DNA from: Verrucomicrobiota bacterium | Lineage (GTDB): Bacteria; Verrucomicrobiota; Verrucomicrobiia; Chthoniobacterales; UBA10450 | DNA length: 8,468 nucleotides | Assembly (NCBI GenBank): GCA_003219395.1 | Contig: QHOR01000063.1 | Location: 1-8,468, forward strand | Direction of reading: 5' to 3' | Shown: piece after piece, positions 1 through 6,781 of the stretch | Position numbering within the stretch: the first letter of the stretch is position 1 | Layout of the letters: every line of letters starts with the position of its first letter | Notes under the pieces: generated by a model | Databases searched by the model: none | What the model was told of the DNA's origin: nothing | Seen by the model: only the letters and a program-made list of their open reading frames with translations | Position numbers and translations under genes: made by a program

Positions 1-1427
1 AAGAGCTTGAGCAAACGATCCGCGCGGCAAAGGAAGTCGGCGTGGAACCGCACATCGGCATTCGCGTCCGCCTTTACAGCAAAGGCGCGGGCAAATGGGC
101 CCCGAGCGGAGGCGAGAACGCGAAGTTCGGTCTCGATACCACAAGTCTCATCGCCGCGAGCGAAATGCTGAAGGCCGCGGGCCTGGCGCATTGCCTCAAA
201 CTCATTCACTTCCACGTTGGGTCGCAGGTTCCGGACATTTCAATTATCAAGCGCGCGGTCCGCGAAGCGGCCCGTTATTACGCAAAGATTGCCAAGCTTG
301 GGCATGAACTCGGATATCTGGATGTCGGCGGCGGGCTTGGCGTCGATTACGACGGCTCGCGTAGCGACTTCGATAGCTCGGCAAATTATTCGCTCCAGGA
401 ATACGCCAACGATGTCGTGTGGAATATCATGGATGTTTGTGACTCGGAAGGCGTCCCGCATCCAGCGATCGTGAGTGAAGGCGGTCGCGCGATCGTGGCG
501 CATCATTCCGTACTAGTGATGGAAGCGTTTAGTTCCATCGAGAAAACGGCGCCGAAGTTGCGCGTTACCGCGAGCGAGAAAGATCACAAGCTGGTGGGCG
601 ATATCCTCGATGTGAAACAACGGCTTAAGCGTGGCAATCGGCTTGAGAGCCTGCATGACATCCGGCAGATCAAGGAGGAAGCGCAACAGACATTCGAATT
701 TGGTCTGCTCGATCTCGAATCAAAAGCAAAGATCGACACCATCTACTGGCAGCTGGCACAGCAGATCGTGAACATGCATCGCGGCTTGCGTTTCATTCCC
801 GAAGAAGTCAAGCAGCTCGAAACGACCTTGGGTGACCAGTACATCTGCAATTTCTCGGTTTTCCAATCCCTGCTCGATCACTGGGCGCTTGGTCAATTGT
901 TTCCGATCATGCCGATCCATCGGCTTAACACGCCGCCCGATCGTCACGGAATGATCGTCGATATCACGTGCGATTCTGACGGAAAGGTCTCGAAGTTCAC
1001 CGATTTACAGGATGTGCGTGATACGATCCCGCTACATCGCATTGTGCCCGGCGAAATGTATTACCTCGGCGTGTTCATGGTCGGCGCGTATCAGGACATC
1101 ATGGGTGACCTGCACAATTTGTTTGGCCGAGTAACCGAGGTGCACATTTTTCTCGATCCCGATGAGGAGTCCGGCTGGTACATCGAAGAAGTGATCGGTG
1201 GCAGTACCATCGGCGAAGTTCTAGCCATGACGCAGTGGGACAAAGTCGAGTTGATGCGGCTGCTCAAGACACAGGTCGACGACGCCATCAAAACCGATCG
1301 CCTTAAGCCTAACGATGCCATGAGACTGTTGGATGATTACGAGCGGCTTTTGCAGGAGTACACCTATCTCTCGCTTAACGGCGTCAAATTGCCGCCGCCA
1401 TCTGGCAGTTGGCTTCCGCTAAGTTGA
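1..1427 (+). CDS. speA: Biosynthetic arginine decarboxylase, C-terminal part (5' end outside window)
   Basis: PLP-dependent enzyme that converts arginine to agmatine and CO2, the first step of the agmatine route to putrescine and spermidine in the cytoplasm. The reading frame is open from nt 3, before the first possible start (GTG at 42), so the gene runs in from the left and about the last 474 residues are visible; the Escherichia coli enzyme is about 658 residues. Visible family marks: the barrel motif HFHVGSQ (nt ~210-230), the glycine-rich GGGLGVDYDG (nt 327-356), the SEGGRA stretch near nt 474-491 followed by HHSVLV, and the catalytic-type cysteine in TCDSDG (Cys codon 969-971). The PLP-binding lysine would lie in the missing part. 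E. coli and plant SpeA have SESGRA, so Ser to Gly here is a small oddity. It ends with TGA. The spacer to the next gene is 176 nt, so a shared operon is uncertain. Identification is secure. Confidence 0.95.
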   Translation, partial: ELEQTIRAAKEVGVEPHIGIRVRLYSKGAGKWAPSGGENAKFGLDTTSLIAASEMLKAAGLAHCLKLIHFHVGSQVPDISIIKRAVREAARYYAKIAKLGHELGYLDVGGGLGVDYDGSRSDFDSSANYSLQEYANDVVWNIMDVCDSEGVPHPAIVSEGGRAIVAHHSVLVMEAFSSIEKTAPKLRVTASEKDHKLVGDILDVKQRLKRGNRLESLHDIRQIKEEAQQTFEFGLLDLESKAKIDTIYWQLAQQIVNMHRGLRFIPEEVKQLETTLGDQYICNFSVFQSLLDHWALGQLFPIMPIHRLNTPPDRHGMIVDITCDSDGKVSKFTDLQDVRDTIPLHRIVPGEMYYLGVFMVGAYQDIMGDLHNLFGRVTEVHIFLDPDEESGWYIEEVIGGSTIGEVLAMTQWDKVELMRLLKTQVDDAIKTDRLKPNDAMRLLDDYERLLQEYTYLSLNGVKLPPPSGSWLPLS

Positions 1428-1603
1428 TGTTACTCGTTTAGCGCAACTCTGGCGGCTCGGAAAACTCCGGCTTCCATCGAAGTGAATCGTGATTTTTACG
1501 CGCGGTTGCTGCTTGCCCCGGGCGTAGGGAATATCTAAAAATTCCATCCTGTTGAGTGGCGCGATCGAGCTGCAATCGGCGGCTTGAACGCATCACGAAT
1601 GCC
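1428..1603. other. Intergenic spacer between speA and the MBOAT gene
   Basis: 176 nt with no gene. A GTG at 1556 is in frame with the downstream gene, but the 16 residues it would add are hydrophilic and unlike MBOAT N-termini. A weak promoter-like pair is possible (TTGCCC at 1513-1518, and an A/T-rich stretch around 1532-1541), but the match is poor. I see no stem followed by a T-run that would count as a speA terminator. Confidence 0.4.
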
Positions 1604-3025
1604 ATGCTTTTTAACTCGCTCACGTTTGTCGTTTTTTTCGCACTCGTCGTCGCTCTGTACTGGAGCATCCATGGTTGGAAGCTGCGTAAAAATCTGCTCG
1701 TCAGCGCGAGCTATATTTTTTACGGCGCATGGAACCCCCCTTTTGCCGTGCTGCTGTTCGCCACCACCGCCATGGATTTTTGGCTGGGCCGGCAAATAGC
1801 CAAGGCGCAAACCCCACCTGGTAAGCGACGCTGGCTCGTGGCGAGTGTTTGCATGAATCTGAGCATGCTCGGTTTTTTCAAGTACGGGAATTTTCTGCTT
1901 CAAAATTTCCAATGGCTCATTGAGCGCTTCGGTATCATTTATCGTCCACCGCATCTGGACATTTTGCTGCCCGTTGGAATTTCCTTTTACACGTTTCATT
2001 CGCTCTCTTACACGCTCGATATCTATCGCGGTGTGCTGAAACCGACCCGCTCGTTGCGCGATTTCGTGCTCGCGGTTTCATTTTTCCCCCAGCTGGTCGC
2101 CGGACCGATCGTTCGCGCCGGCGATTTTCTTCCGCAGCTCGTTAACCCGCCCACGTTGAAAGTCGGACAATTCTGCTGGGGGCTGCTTCTGATGACGCTC
2201 GGGCTCTTCGAGAAAGTCGTCCTCGCAGACACGCTGCTGTCCGGGTCGGCTGACCACGTTTTCAGTTATCCCGGACCGCTCGTCGCGCTGGATTCGTGGC
2301 TTGGCGTTATGGCTTTTGCCGGACAAATTTTCTTCGATTTCGCCGGTTACTCAGCATGCGCAATCGGCGCCGCGTTGTGTCTGGGATTTCATCTCAAGGA
2401 TAATTTCCGATTTCCCTACGCCGCGATTGGGTTTTCGGATTTCTGGCGCCGCTGGCACATTTCGCTTTCCACGTTCCTGCGCGATTACCTCTACATTCCA
2501 CTCGGCGGCAACCAGGTGCGGCCGGTCCGCGCCACTTCCAACCTTGTGATCGTCATGTTTGTTGGGGGTCTGTGGCATGGCGCGGCATGGACATTTGTCG
2601 TCTGGGGTCTGCTTCACGGCTCATATCTTGTGATCGAGCGCGTGGTCCGCATTTTCTGCACTGATCTACGATGGCTCAATAATCCGATCGGCTGGGCTGC
2701 GGGGGGGGTCGCCACATTGTTCGGCGTTTGCATTGCCTGGGTTTTCTTTCGGGCGCCGGACTTTGCGGTCGCAAGCCGCATGTTGAGCGGAATGTTTGGA
2801 GGACATGCGCGCGGGGACGCGATCCTTTCCACGCGCGAGATAGTGCAGGTTGGCAGCGTCGTGTGCGGAATGATTGCAGCGCACTGGCTGCTGCGCGACA
2901 GCAGCATCGAAATTGCGGTCACGCGATTGCCGCGATGGGTGATCGCCTCGACTTGGGCGTTCATGGCTTGCGCCATTATTTTTAATCAAGGACATGGCAA
3001 TGCGTTCATCTATTTCCAGTTTTAA
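1604..3025 (+). CDS. MBOAT-family membrane O-acyltransferase (AlgI-like)
   Basis: 473-residue polytopic inner-membrane protein of the AlgI/DltB-type MBOAT family. Known members move acyl groups, usually acetyl, across the membrane for O-acylation of exported polysaccharide or cell-wall polymer. The ATG at 1604 is chosen over the in-frame GTG at 1556 because MLFNSLTFVVFF is the classic AlgI-type N-terminus; no SD is evident. Family marks: ASYIFYGAWNP (35-45), LPVGISFYTF (122-131), FPQLVAGPIVR (161-171), DFAGYS (245-250), FWRRWHISLSTFLRDYLYIPLGGN region (280-303), GLWHGAAW (322-329, His325) and LLHG (336-339, His338). One of these histidines is the family's invariant catalytic residue. There are many hydrophobic segments (roughly nine to eleven), and the C-terminus FIYFQF is AlgI-like. 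The last 26 nt overlap the SGNH gene, its likely partner. The natural substrate cannot be told from sequence. Confidence 0.93.
   Translation: MLFNSLTFVVFFALVVALYWSIHGWKLRKNLLVSASYIFYGAWNPPFAVLLFATTAMDFWLGRQIAKAQTPPGKRRWLVASVCMNLSMLGFFKYGNFLLQNFQWLIERFGIIYRPPHLDILLPVGISFYTFHSLSYTLDIYRGVLKPTRSLRDFVLAVSFFPQLVAGPIVRAGDFLPQLVNPPTLKVGQFCWGLLLMTLGLFEKVVLADTLLSGSADHVFSYPGPLVALDSWLGVMAFAGQIFFDFAGYSACAIGAALCLGFHLKDNFRFPYAAIGFSDFWRRWHISLSTFLRDYLYIPLGGNQVRPVRATSNLVIVMFVGGLWHGAAWTFVVWGLLHGSYLVIERVVRIFCTDLRWLNNPIGWAAGGVATLFGVCIAWVFFRAPDFAVASRMLSGMFGGHARGDAILSTREIVQVGSVVCGMIAAHWLLRDSSIEIAVTRLPRWVIASTWAFMACAIIFNQGHGNAFIYFQF
2701..2708 (+). repeat. G8 homopolymer inside the MBOAT gene
   Basis: Eight consecutive G lie in the codons for Ala-Gly-Gly-Val (residues 366-369). 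The reading frame is intact as given. A tract of this length is a known type of slippage-prone site, so either phase variation or sequencing indels could occur here. Confidence 0.6.
2988..2992 (+). promoter_or_regulatory. Ribosome binding site deciding the SGNH gene start
   Basis: AAGGA lies inside the end of the MBOAT gene. It is 1 nt from the ATG at 2994 (too close) and 7 nt from the ATG at 3000 (ideal), so 3000 is the better start. Its position within the upstream coding region suggests translational coupling. Confidence 0.65.
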
Positions 3026-4160
3026 AAAGCGTCTCCGGTTGCCGCGGTTGTTTTTCCGAAAACCATCGCGCGAGGAAGAAATTCATGGCGGACCACCGCT
3101 GGAATTTATGCGGCCGATTCCGCCAGTGCCCTGGCGCGGTATCACAGTTGCGGTTGTACTTGTTGTTCTCGGCGCGACAATGGCATGGGAAGTTTACTGC
3201 CGTTCGCTCGGATACGGCCCGACCCTGAACGATAACGAAGATCTCTGGACGTTGCGTCGCCGTCATGTTGCGCCCGAATCGCTCGTTGTGATCGGCGACT
3301 CCCGCGGCTGGTACGACGTTGATCTTGATGAAATACAAAAAGGACTTGGTAAGCGTCCGATCCAGCTCTCCATGGGTGGCAGCTGCGCCTATCCGGTCCT
3401 CCAAGATTTGGCTAACGATCAGACATTTCATGGCACGATCATTTGCAGCTTCGTCCCGCGCTTGTTTTTAGCGCCGCCCGGAACGCCCCCCGCGGAACGC
3501 GGCGAAAAGGCCGTGCACCGTTTTCATAACCAGACGCTTGCTCAACGTGTGAGCGAATATCTCGCCTTCCCATTGGAAGAACACGTCGCGTTTTTAAACC
3601 AGCAGGACCTGACCTTGGACGACTACCTGAACAAATTGCCGTTCCAGAATCGGCCAGACGCGCTCCTCCCCCCGCGCCTTCCGCCCTATTTCGGAACGGT
3701 CGACCGCGAACGCCGCGCGCGGATGATCCAAAAATGTGCGGAGCCAAATAGCGAACTCGCCCACCGCATCCAGCAGATTTGGATCCCGCTGTTCACGCCA
3801 CCGCCACCACCCAGCTATATACCTGAGGAGGTCTTCTTCGCACAAATGAATAAAGCGATCGAAGAACGATTTCGTGACGTCACTGCTGCAGTAGAAAAAA
3901 TCCGCGCCCGCGGCGGCAAAATTGTTTTTGTACGCTTCCCAAACAGCGGCGACCTCAAAGCGCTGGAAGACCGCGACACCCCTCGCGAAAGAACCTGGGA
4001 ACCGCTTTTGAAAATGACCCGCGCGCCTGGCATTTACTATTCTGATTTCCCCGACCTTGCCGGGTTCAATTGTCCGGAATGGTCACACCTCTCAGCCGGC
4101 GACTCCGTTGAGTTTAGCAAAAGGCTGCTTCCGCATTTGCGGGCGGCGCTTGGAATGTAA
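3000..4160 (+). CDS. Membrane-anchored SGNH/GDS-type hydrolase-like protein, partner of the MBOAT
   Basis: 386 residues. A basic N-terminal region (1-44) is followed by one membrane segment (about 46-64) and a large domain that should face the periplasm by the positive-inside rule. The domain begins with VVIGDSRGW (97-104), a block-I-like GDS motif with candidate nucleophile Ser101. MGGS (125-128) could supply the oxyanion glycine, GGKIVFVRFPNSG (305-317) is a core strand, and CPEWSHLS (358-365) holds His363 where the SGNH DxxH motif is expected, with Glu360 in the Asp position. A proline run (267-271) sits mid-domain. MBOAT proteins such as AlgI and DltB work with SGNH-like partners (AlgJ/AlgX, DltD), so the inferred role is transfer or removal of acyl groups on an exported glycan. 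The overlap with the MBOAT gene supports joint function. It is too divergent for a gene symbol, and activity is unproven. Confidence 0.75.
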   Translation: MRSSISSFKKRLRLPRLFFRKPSREEEIHGGPPLEFMRPIPPVPWRGITVAVVLVVLGATMAWEVYCRSLGYGPTLNDNEDLWTLRRRHVAPESLVVIGDSRGWYDVDLDEIQKGLGKRPIQLSMGGSCAYPVLQDLANDQTFHGTIICSFVPRLFLAPPGTPPAERGEKAVHRFHNQTLAQRVSEYLAFPLEEHVAFLNQQDLTLDDYLNKLPFQNRPDALLPPRLPPYFGTVDRERRARMIQKCAEPNSELAHRIQQIWIPLFTPPPPPSYIPEEVFFAQMNKAIEERFRDVTAAVEKIRARGGKIVFVRFPNSGDLKALEDRDTPRERTWEPLLKMTRAPGIYYSDFPDLAGFNCPEWSHLSAGDSVEFSKRLLPHLRAALGM

Positions 4161-4346
4161 AATCAATCCGCCGCCTTATCACGATCGGCCGAGCCGACAT
4201 TCTTGCCTCGCGGCCGTCTACACCTGGCAATCCCCAATGAAGTCGAGGAATGAGCGACTAGGAGCGAGGCGACATGGACGTTTGCACCGCGATGGTAGAG
4301 GCGAGAGAGTCAGGCAGAGGAAATGAGTTAATTTGAGTTTGTAAAC
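4161..4346 (+). other. asnS leader region with candidate structured or repeated element
   Basis: 186 nt between the SGNH gene and asnS. The 4237-4330 part is purine-rich and built from variations on GAGCGA/GGCGA. It has a short inverted repeat (AGTCG 4241-4245 with CGACT 4255-4259), and a second pairing is possible between GCCTCGC (4205-4211) and GCGAGGC (4264-4270). The composition differs from the flanking genes and could be a dispersed intergenic repeat of the host, a small RNA leader, or short coding sequence. A 29-codon arginine-rich frame (4237-4326) without an SD also crosses it and is probably incidental. No terminator for the upstream genes is clear. Confidence 0.4.
4274..4336 (+). 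CDS. Possible 20-residue leader ORF upstream of asnS
   Basis: The frame starts at ATG 4274, preceded by AGGAG (4260-4264) with a 9-nt gap, and ends with TGA at 4334-4336, 10 nt before the asnS ATG. The peptide would read MDVCTAMVEARESGRGNELI. It is not asparagine-rich (one Asn), so it does not look like a classical amino-acid attenuator. asnS has no SD of its own at a proper distance, so ribosomes finishing this frame could supply initiation by coupling. The case rests only on the SD and position; chance is a real alternative. Confidence 0.25.
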   Translation: MDVCTAMVEARESGRGNELI

Positions 4347-5744
4347 ATGACAGATCTTTCTCCAACTTCGATCAGGGACGCTTTGCAAAGCACCGCGCCA
4401 ATCGATTCGACTCAGGTGCAGGGGTGGGTGCGGACGCGCCGCGATTCCAAAGATTTTTCATTTATCGAGCTGAACGACGGCTCCAGCCTCCGCAACTTGC
4501 AGATTATCGCTAAGAACACATTGCCGAACTATTCGGCTGTGCAACGGCTCTCAACGGGAGCGTCTCTCACCGTCAATGGCGCGCTGGTCCCATCGCAAGG
4601 TAAAGGGCAAAAATGGGAACTGGTCGCGGACAAAATCGAACTCGTCGGCGCTGCAGACGATAGTTACCCCCTGCAAAAGAAGGGCCACACGCCTGAATTC
4701 CTGCGCGAAATCGCTCACCTTCGTCCTCGCTCAAATCTGTTCAGCAGCGTCTTTCGCGTGCGAAGCAGGCTTGCGTTTGCTGTTCACCAATTTTTTCAGG
4801 AGCGGGGATTTGTTTACGTGCATACCCCGATCATCACCGGCAGCGACTGTGAGGGAGCCGGAGAATTGTTTCGTGTGACAACGCTTGATCCGGCAGATGC
4901 CGGATCGCGAACAGCCAAAGGCGAAATCGATTATGCCAAAGATTTTTTCGCTCGGCCGACTTATCTGACCGTTAGCGGCCAGTTGGAAGCGGAGGCATTC
5001 GCGCTGGCTTTATCGAAGGTCTACACATTCGGCCCAACTTTTCGCGCTGAGAACTCCAACACGTCCAGGCACGCAAGCGAGTTCTGGATGATCGAACCGG
5101 AAATGGCCTTTTGCGATCTGAAGGGCAACATGGATCTGGCCGAGGAGTTTGTTAAGTACCTCGTCGCCGACGCGCGCGAACATTGCCCGGATGAGATGGA
5201 ACTCTTCGGCAAATTTGTAGACAAAGAATTGCTGGCGCGACTTGATTTCGTCATAAATCGCCCATTTCAGCGGATCACCTATGCTGAAGCTGTCGAGCTG
5301 CTGAAAAAGAGCGGAGAGAAATTCGAGTTCTCGATCGATTACGGGTTCAATCTGCAATCGGAACACGAACGCTGGCTCAGCGAGAAACACTTTCAGTGTC
5401 CTGTCACCGTTTTCAATTATCCGAAGGAAATCAAGCCCTTCTATATGCGTTTGAATGACGACGGGAAGACGGTGACCGCAATGGATTTGCTCGTGCCGGG
5501 AATCGGCGAAATTGTCGGCGGCAGTCAGCGTGAGGAGCGGCTTCAAGTGCTGGAGGAGAATATGCGCCAGCACAACATGGATCCGGCCGATTACAAATGG
5601 TATCTGGATCTGCGGCGTTACGGAACTGCGCCGCACTCCGGGTTTGGGCTCGGCTTCGAACGAATGCTCATGTTCGTTACCGGCGTGCCGAATATCCGAG
5701 ACGTCATTCCATTCGCGCGCACCCCCGGGAGTGCCGAATTCTGA
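4347..5744 (+). CDS. asnS: Asparaginyl-tRNA synthetase
   Basis: 465-residue class IIb aminoacyl-tRNA synthetase that charges tRNA-Asn with asparagine using ATP in the cytoplasm; the length matches the E. coli enzyme (466). The N-terminal OB-fold anticodon-binding domain (about 22-102) carries VQGWVRTRRDSKDFSFIELNDG. The catalytic core has motif 1 ending in the conserved proline of VYVHTPII (Pro161), the AsnRS-type SDCEGAGELFRVTTLD stretch (166-181), motif 2 FRAENSNTSRHASEF (232-246), and motif 3 GFGLGFERMLMFVTG (432-446) followed by NIRDVIPFAR. All core residues look intact. The ATG at 4347 gives the expected N-terminus. No SD lies at the usual distance; the nearest, AGAGG (4316-4320), is 26 nt away and is better placed for ATG 4323, which meets a stop after two codons. 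It converges on the lipid kinase gene. Confidence 0.97.
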   Translation: MTDLSPTSIRDALQSTAPIDSTQVQGWVRTRRDSKDFSFIELNDGSSLRNLQIIAKNTLPNYSAVQRLSTGASLTVNGALVPSQGKGQKWELVADKIELVGAADDSYPLQKKGHTPEFLREIAHLRPRSNLFSSVFRVRSRLAFAVHQFFQERGFVYVHTPIITGSDCEGAGELFRVTTLDPADAGSRTAKGEIDYAKDFFARPTYLTVSGQLEAEAFALALSKVYTFGPTFRAENSNTSRHASEFWMIEPEMAFCDLKGNMDLAEEFVKYLVADAREHCPDEMELFGKFVDKELLARLDFVINRPFQRITYAEAVELLKKSGEKFEFSIDYGFNLQSEHERWLSEKHFQCPVTVFNYPKEIKPFYMRLNDDGKTVTAMDLLVPGIGEIVGGSQREERLQVLEENMRQHNMDPADYKWYLDLRRYGTAPHSGFGLGFERMLMFVTGVPNIRDVIPFARTPGSAEF

Positions 5745-5764
5745 TTGACGCGATTAGCGTCAGT
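5744..5764. terminator. Hairpin between convergent asnS and lipid kinase genes
   Basis: TGACGC (5746-5751) and GCGTCA (5757-5762) form a perfect 6-bp stem with loop GATTA. An outer T-G wobble and an A-T pair extend it to 8 bp, starting on the last base of the asnS stop codon. No T-run follows directly on either strand. On the plus strand a T6 run comes at 5787-5792, behind a second, weak imperfect stem (5770-5785). Possible shared terminator; the missing adjacent T-run lowers confidence. Confidence 0.4.
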
Positions 5765-5783
5765 CTCGCAGACCGTCGGCGAT

Positions 5784-6710
5784 CTATTTTTTGATTGCGG
5801 CGGCTGGTTGCAGAATGATCAGCGCCGCCGGTTTTACGCTAATCCTGATTTCATCCGACGATTTCTTTTTGTCCTTCTGCCAAAGCTTATCGTCGAAATG
5901 GATCGTTGATCCCTTCCAAGTTATCCGTAATTTGCGGAATCTTTGCGCCGGCAACGGCGACTTGCACTTTTCGCCAGCCACGCTTGCGTCCAGATGTTCC
6001 TTCAACAGCGCGCGGTCGGTCGGGCGCGCACAGACAAAATCGAATCGCCCATCCTTCGTCGCGGCGCTTGGCGCCAGGTGAAGCGCGGGACCTACCGAGC
6101 GAATGTTCATTGCTTCCCAAAGAATGTACTTACCGGAGATATCTTTTCCGTCGATCTCGATTTTCCAGGGGCGAACGCAGTAATCGTCAAGCATTCGTCG
6201 TAGCAATGCCGCATGCCGCGCCATCTCCTGTTCCTTCGAAAGTTTTTCAGCTTTCTTTTTCTTTCCTTTTTTCCCTTTCTTATGGGCTTGCCGGATGTAA
6301 TCCGCCAGCAGTCCTCCGCCTCCAGCTTCAAAAAAATATTCTTTGCCACAGGGTCCAATCGCCAGTCCAACGTCAAAGACGCGTTTCGTGCCATTTTCAA
6401 GATTTGCGACAATTTCCTCGGGAGATGCTATGAACCCGAGGGTCCGCGCCAGATTATTGGCCGTGCCAAGCGGCAGAACGCTCAATGGCACGCCACTATC
6501 AATCAGGCGAGTGGCGACCTTTCCAACTGTTCCGTCCCCACCGGCGGCCAGGACCAGGTCAGTGGGTTGCTTCAGGGCCTTCTTGAAGCCGCGTTCTTTC
6601 GTGGATTGATAAATTGCATCATGCCCGGCTTCAGCCAGCGCTGCCATCAGTTGATCCTTGCCGTGCCTGGCATCGCCGGCTTTCGGATTATGCATCAACG
6701 TAATTCGCAT
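5784..6710 (-). CDS. Diacylglycerol kinase / lipid kinase family protein (YegS/DgkB-like)
   Basis: 308 residues. The family phosphorylates diacylglycerol or related lipids with ATP at the inner face of the membrane, in lipid recycling. Marks: N-terminal MRITLMHNPKAG (1-12; the NPxAG-type start), nucleotide-binding GGDGT (57-61), LPLGTANNLART (79-90) typical of the DAGK catalytic domain, and KDGRFD (219-224), the usual DG-x-[LF]-D segment of the C-terminal beta-sandwich domain. The length is normal (about 300). Odd point: a lysine-rich stretch (144-160, KKGKKGKKKKAEKLSKE) lies between the domains; it may touch acidic phospholipids, but this is inference. The ATG at 6710 is the only start that keeps the whole motif, and no clear SD precedes it. 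It is divergent from surE and convergent with asnS. The exact lipid substrate cannot be told. Confidence 0.9.
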   Translation of the reverse strand: MRITLMHNPKAGDARHGKDQLMAALAEAGHDAIYQSTKERGFKKALKQPTDLVLAAGGDGTVGKVATRLIDSGVPLSVLPLGTANNLARTLGFIASPEEIVANLENGTKRVFDVGLAIGPCGKEYFFEAGGGGLLADYIRQAHKKGKKGKKKKAEKLSKEQEMARHAALLRRMLDDYCVRPWKIEIDGKDISGKYILWEAMNIRSVGPALHLAPSAATKDGRFDFVCARPTDRALLKEHLDASVAGEKCKSPLPAQRFRKLRITWKGSTIHFDDKLWQKDKKKSSDEIRISVKPAALIILQPAAAIKK

Positions 6711-6739
6711 CCGAAGTTGTAATCGAAAATGCTCGATCG

Positions 6740-6749
6740 TTCGGCCGAA
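6740..6749. promoter_or_regulatory. Perfect 10-bp palindrome in the divergent dagK-like/surE gap
   Basis: TTCGGCCGAA is a perfect palindrome near the middle of the 71-nt gap between the divergent starts (6710 and 6782). Outer GTTGT (6716-6720) and ACAAC (6751-6755) are also complementary. It could be an operator, but a 10-mer of this kind can arise by chance in GC-rich DNA. No good -35/-10 pair was found for either gene. Confidence 0.25.
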
Positions 6750-6781
6750 GACAACGTGAGATACGTTTTTAAATAGAGAAG

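Noticed and set aside
42..44. GTG as the start of the arginine decarboxylase
   Set aside because: The frame stays open upstream to the window edge, and the sequence here lies inside the conserved barrel domain.
1556..1603. In-frame GTG that would extend the MBOAT protein by 16 residues
   Set aside because: The added residues are hydrophilic and unlike family N-termini; the ATG at 1604 gives the classic MLFNSLTF start.
4237..4326. 29-residue arginine-rich peptide frame in the asnS leader
   Set aside because: There is no SD, and the composition follows directly from the purine-rich text of the segment; not supported as a gene.
5010..5636. 208-residue open frame on the minus strand inside asnS
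   Set aside because: It is antisense to highly conserved AsnRS motifs, with no recognisable domain; it is a shadow of the real gene's codon pattern.
5906..6433. 175-residue plus-strand open frame inside the lipid kinase gene
   Set aside because: It lies opposite the conserved kinase motifs and shows no family signature.
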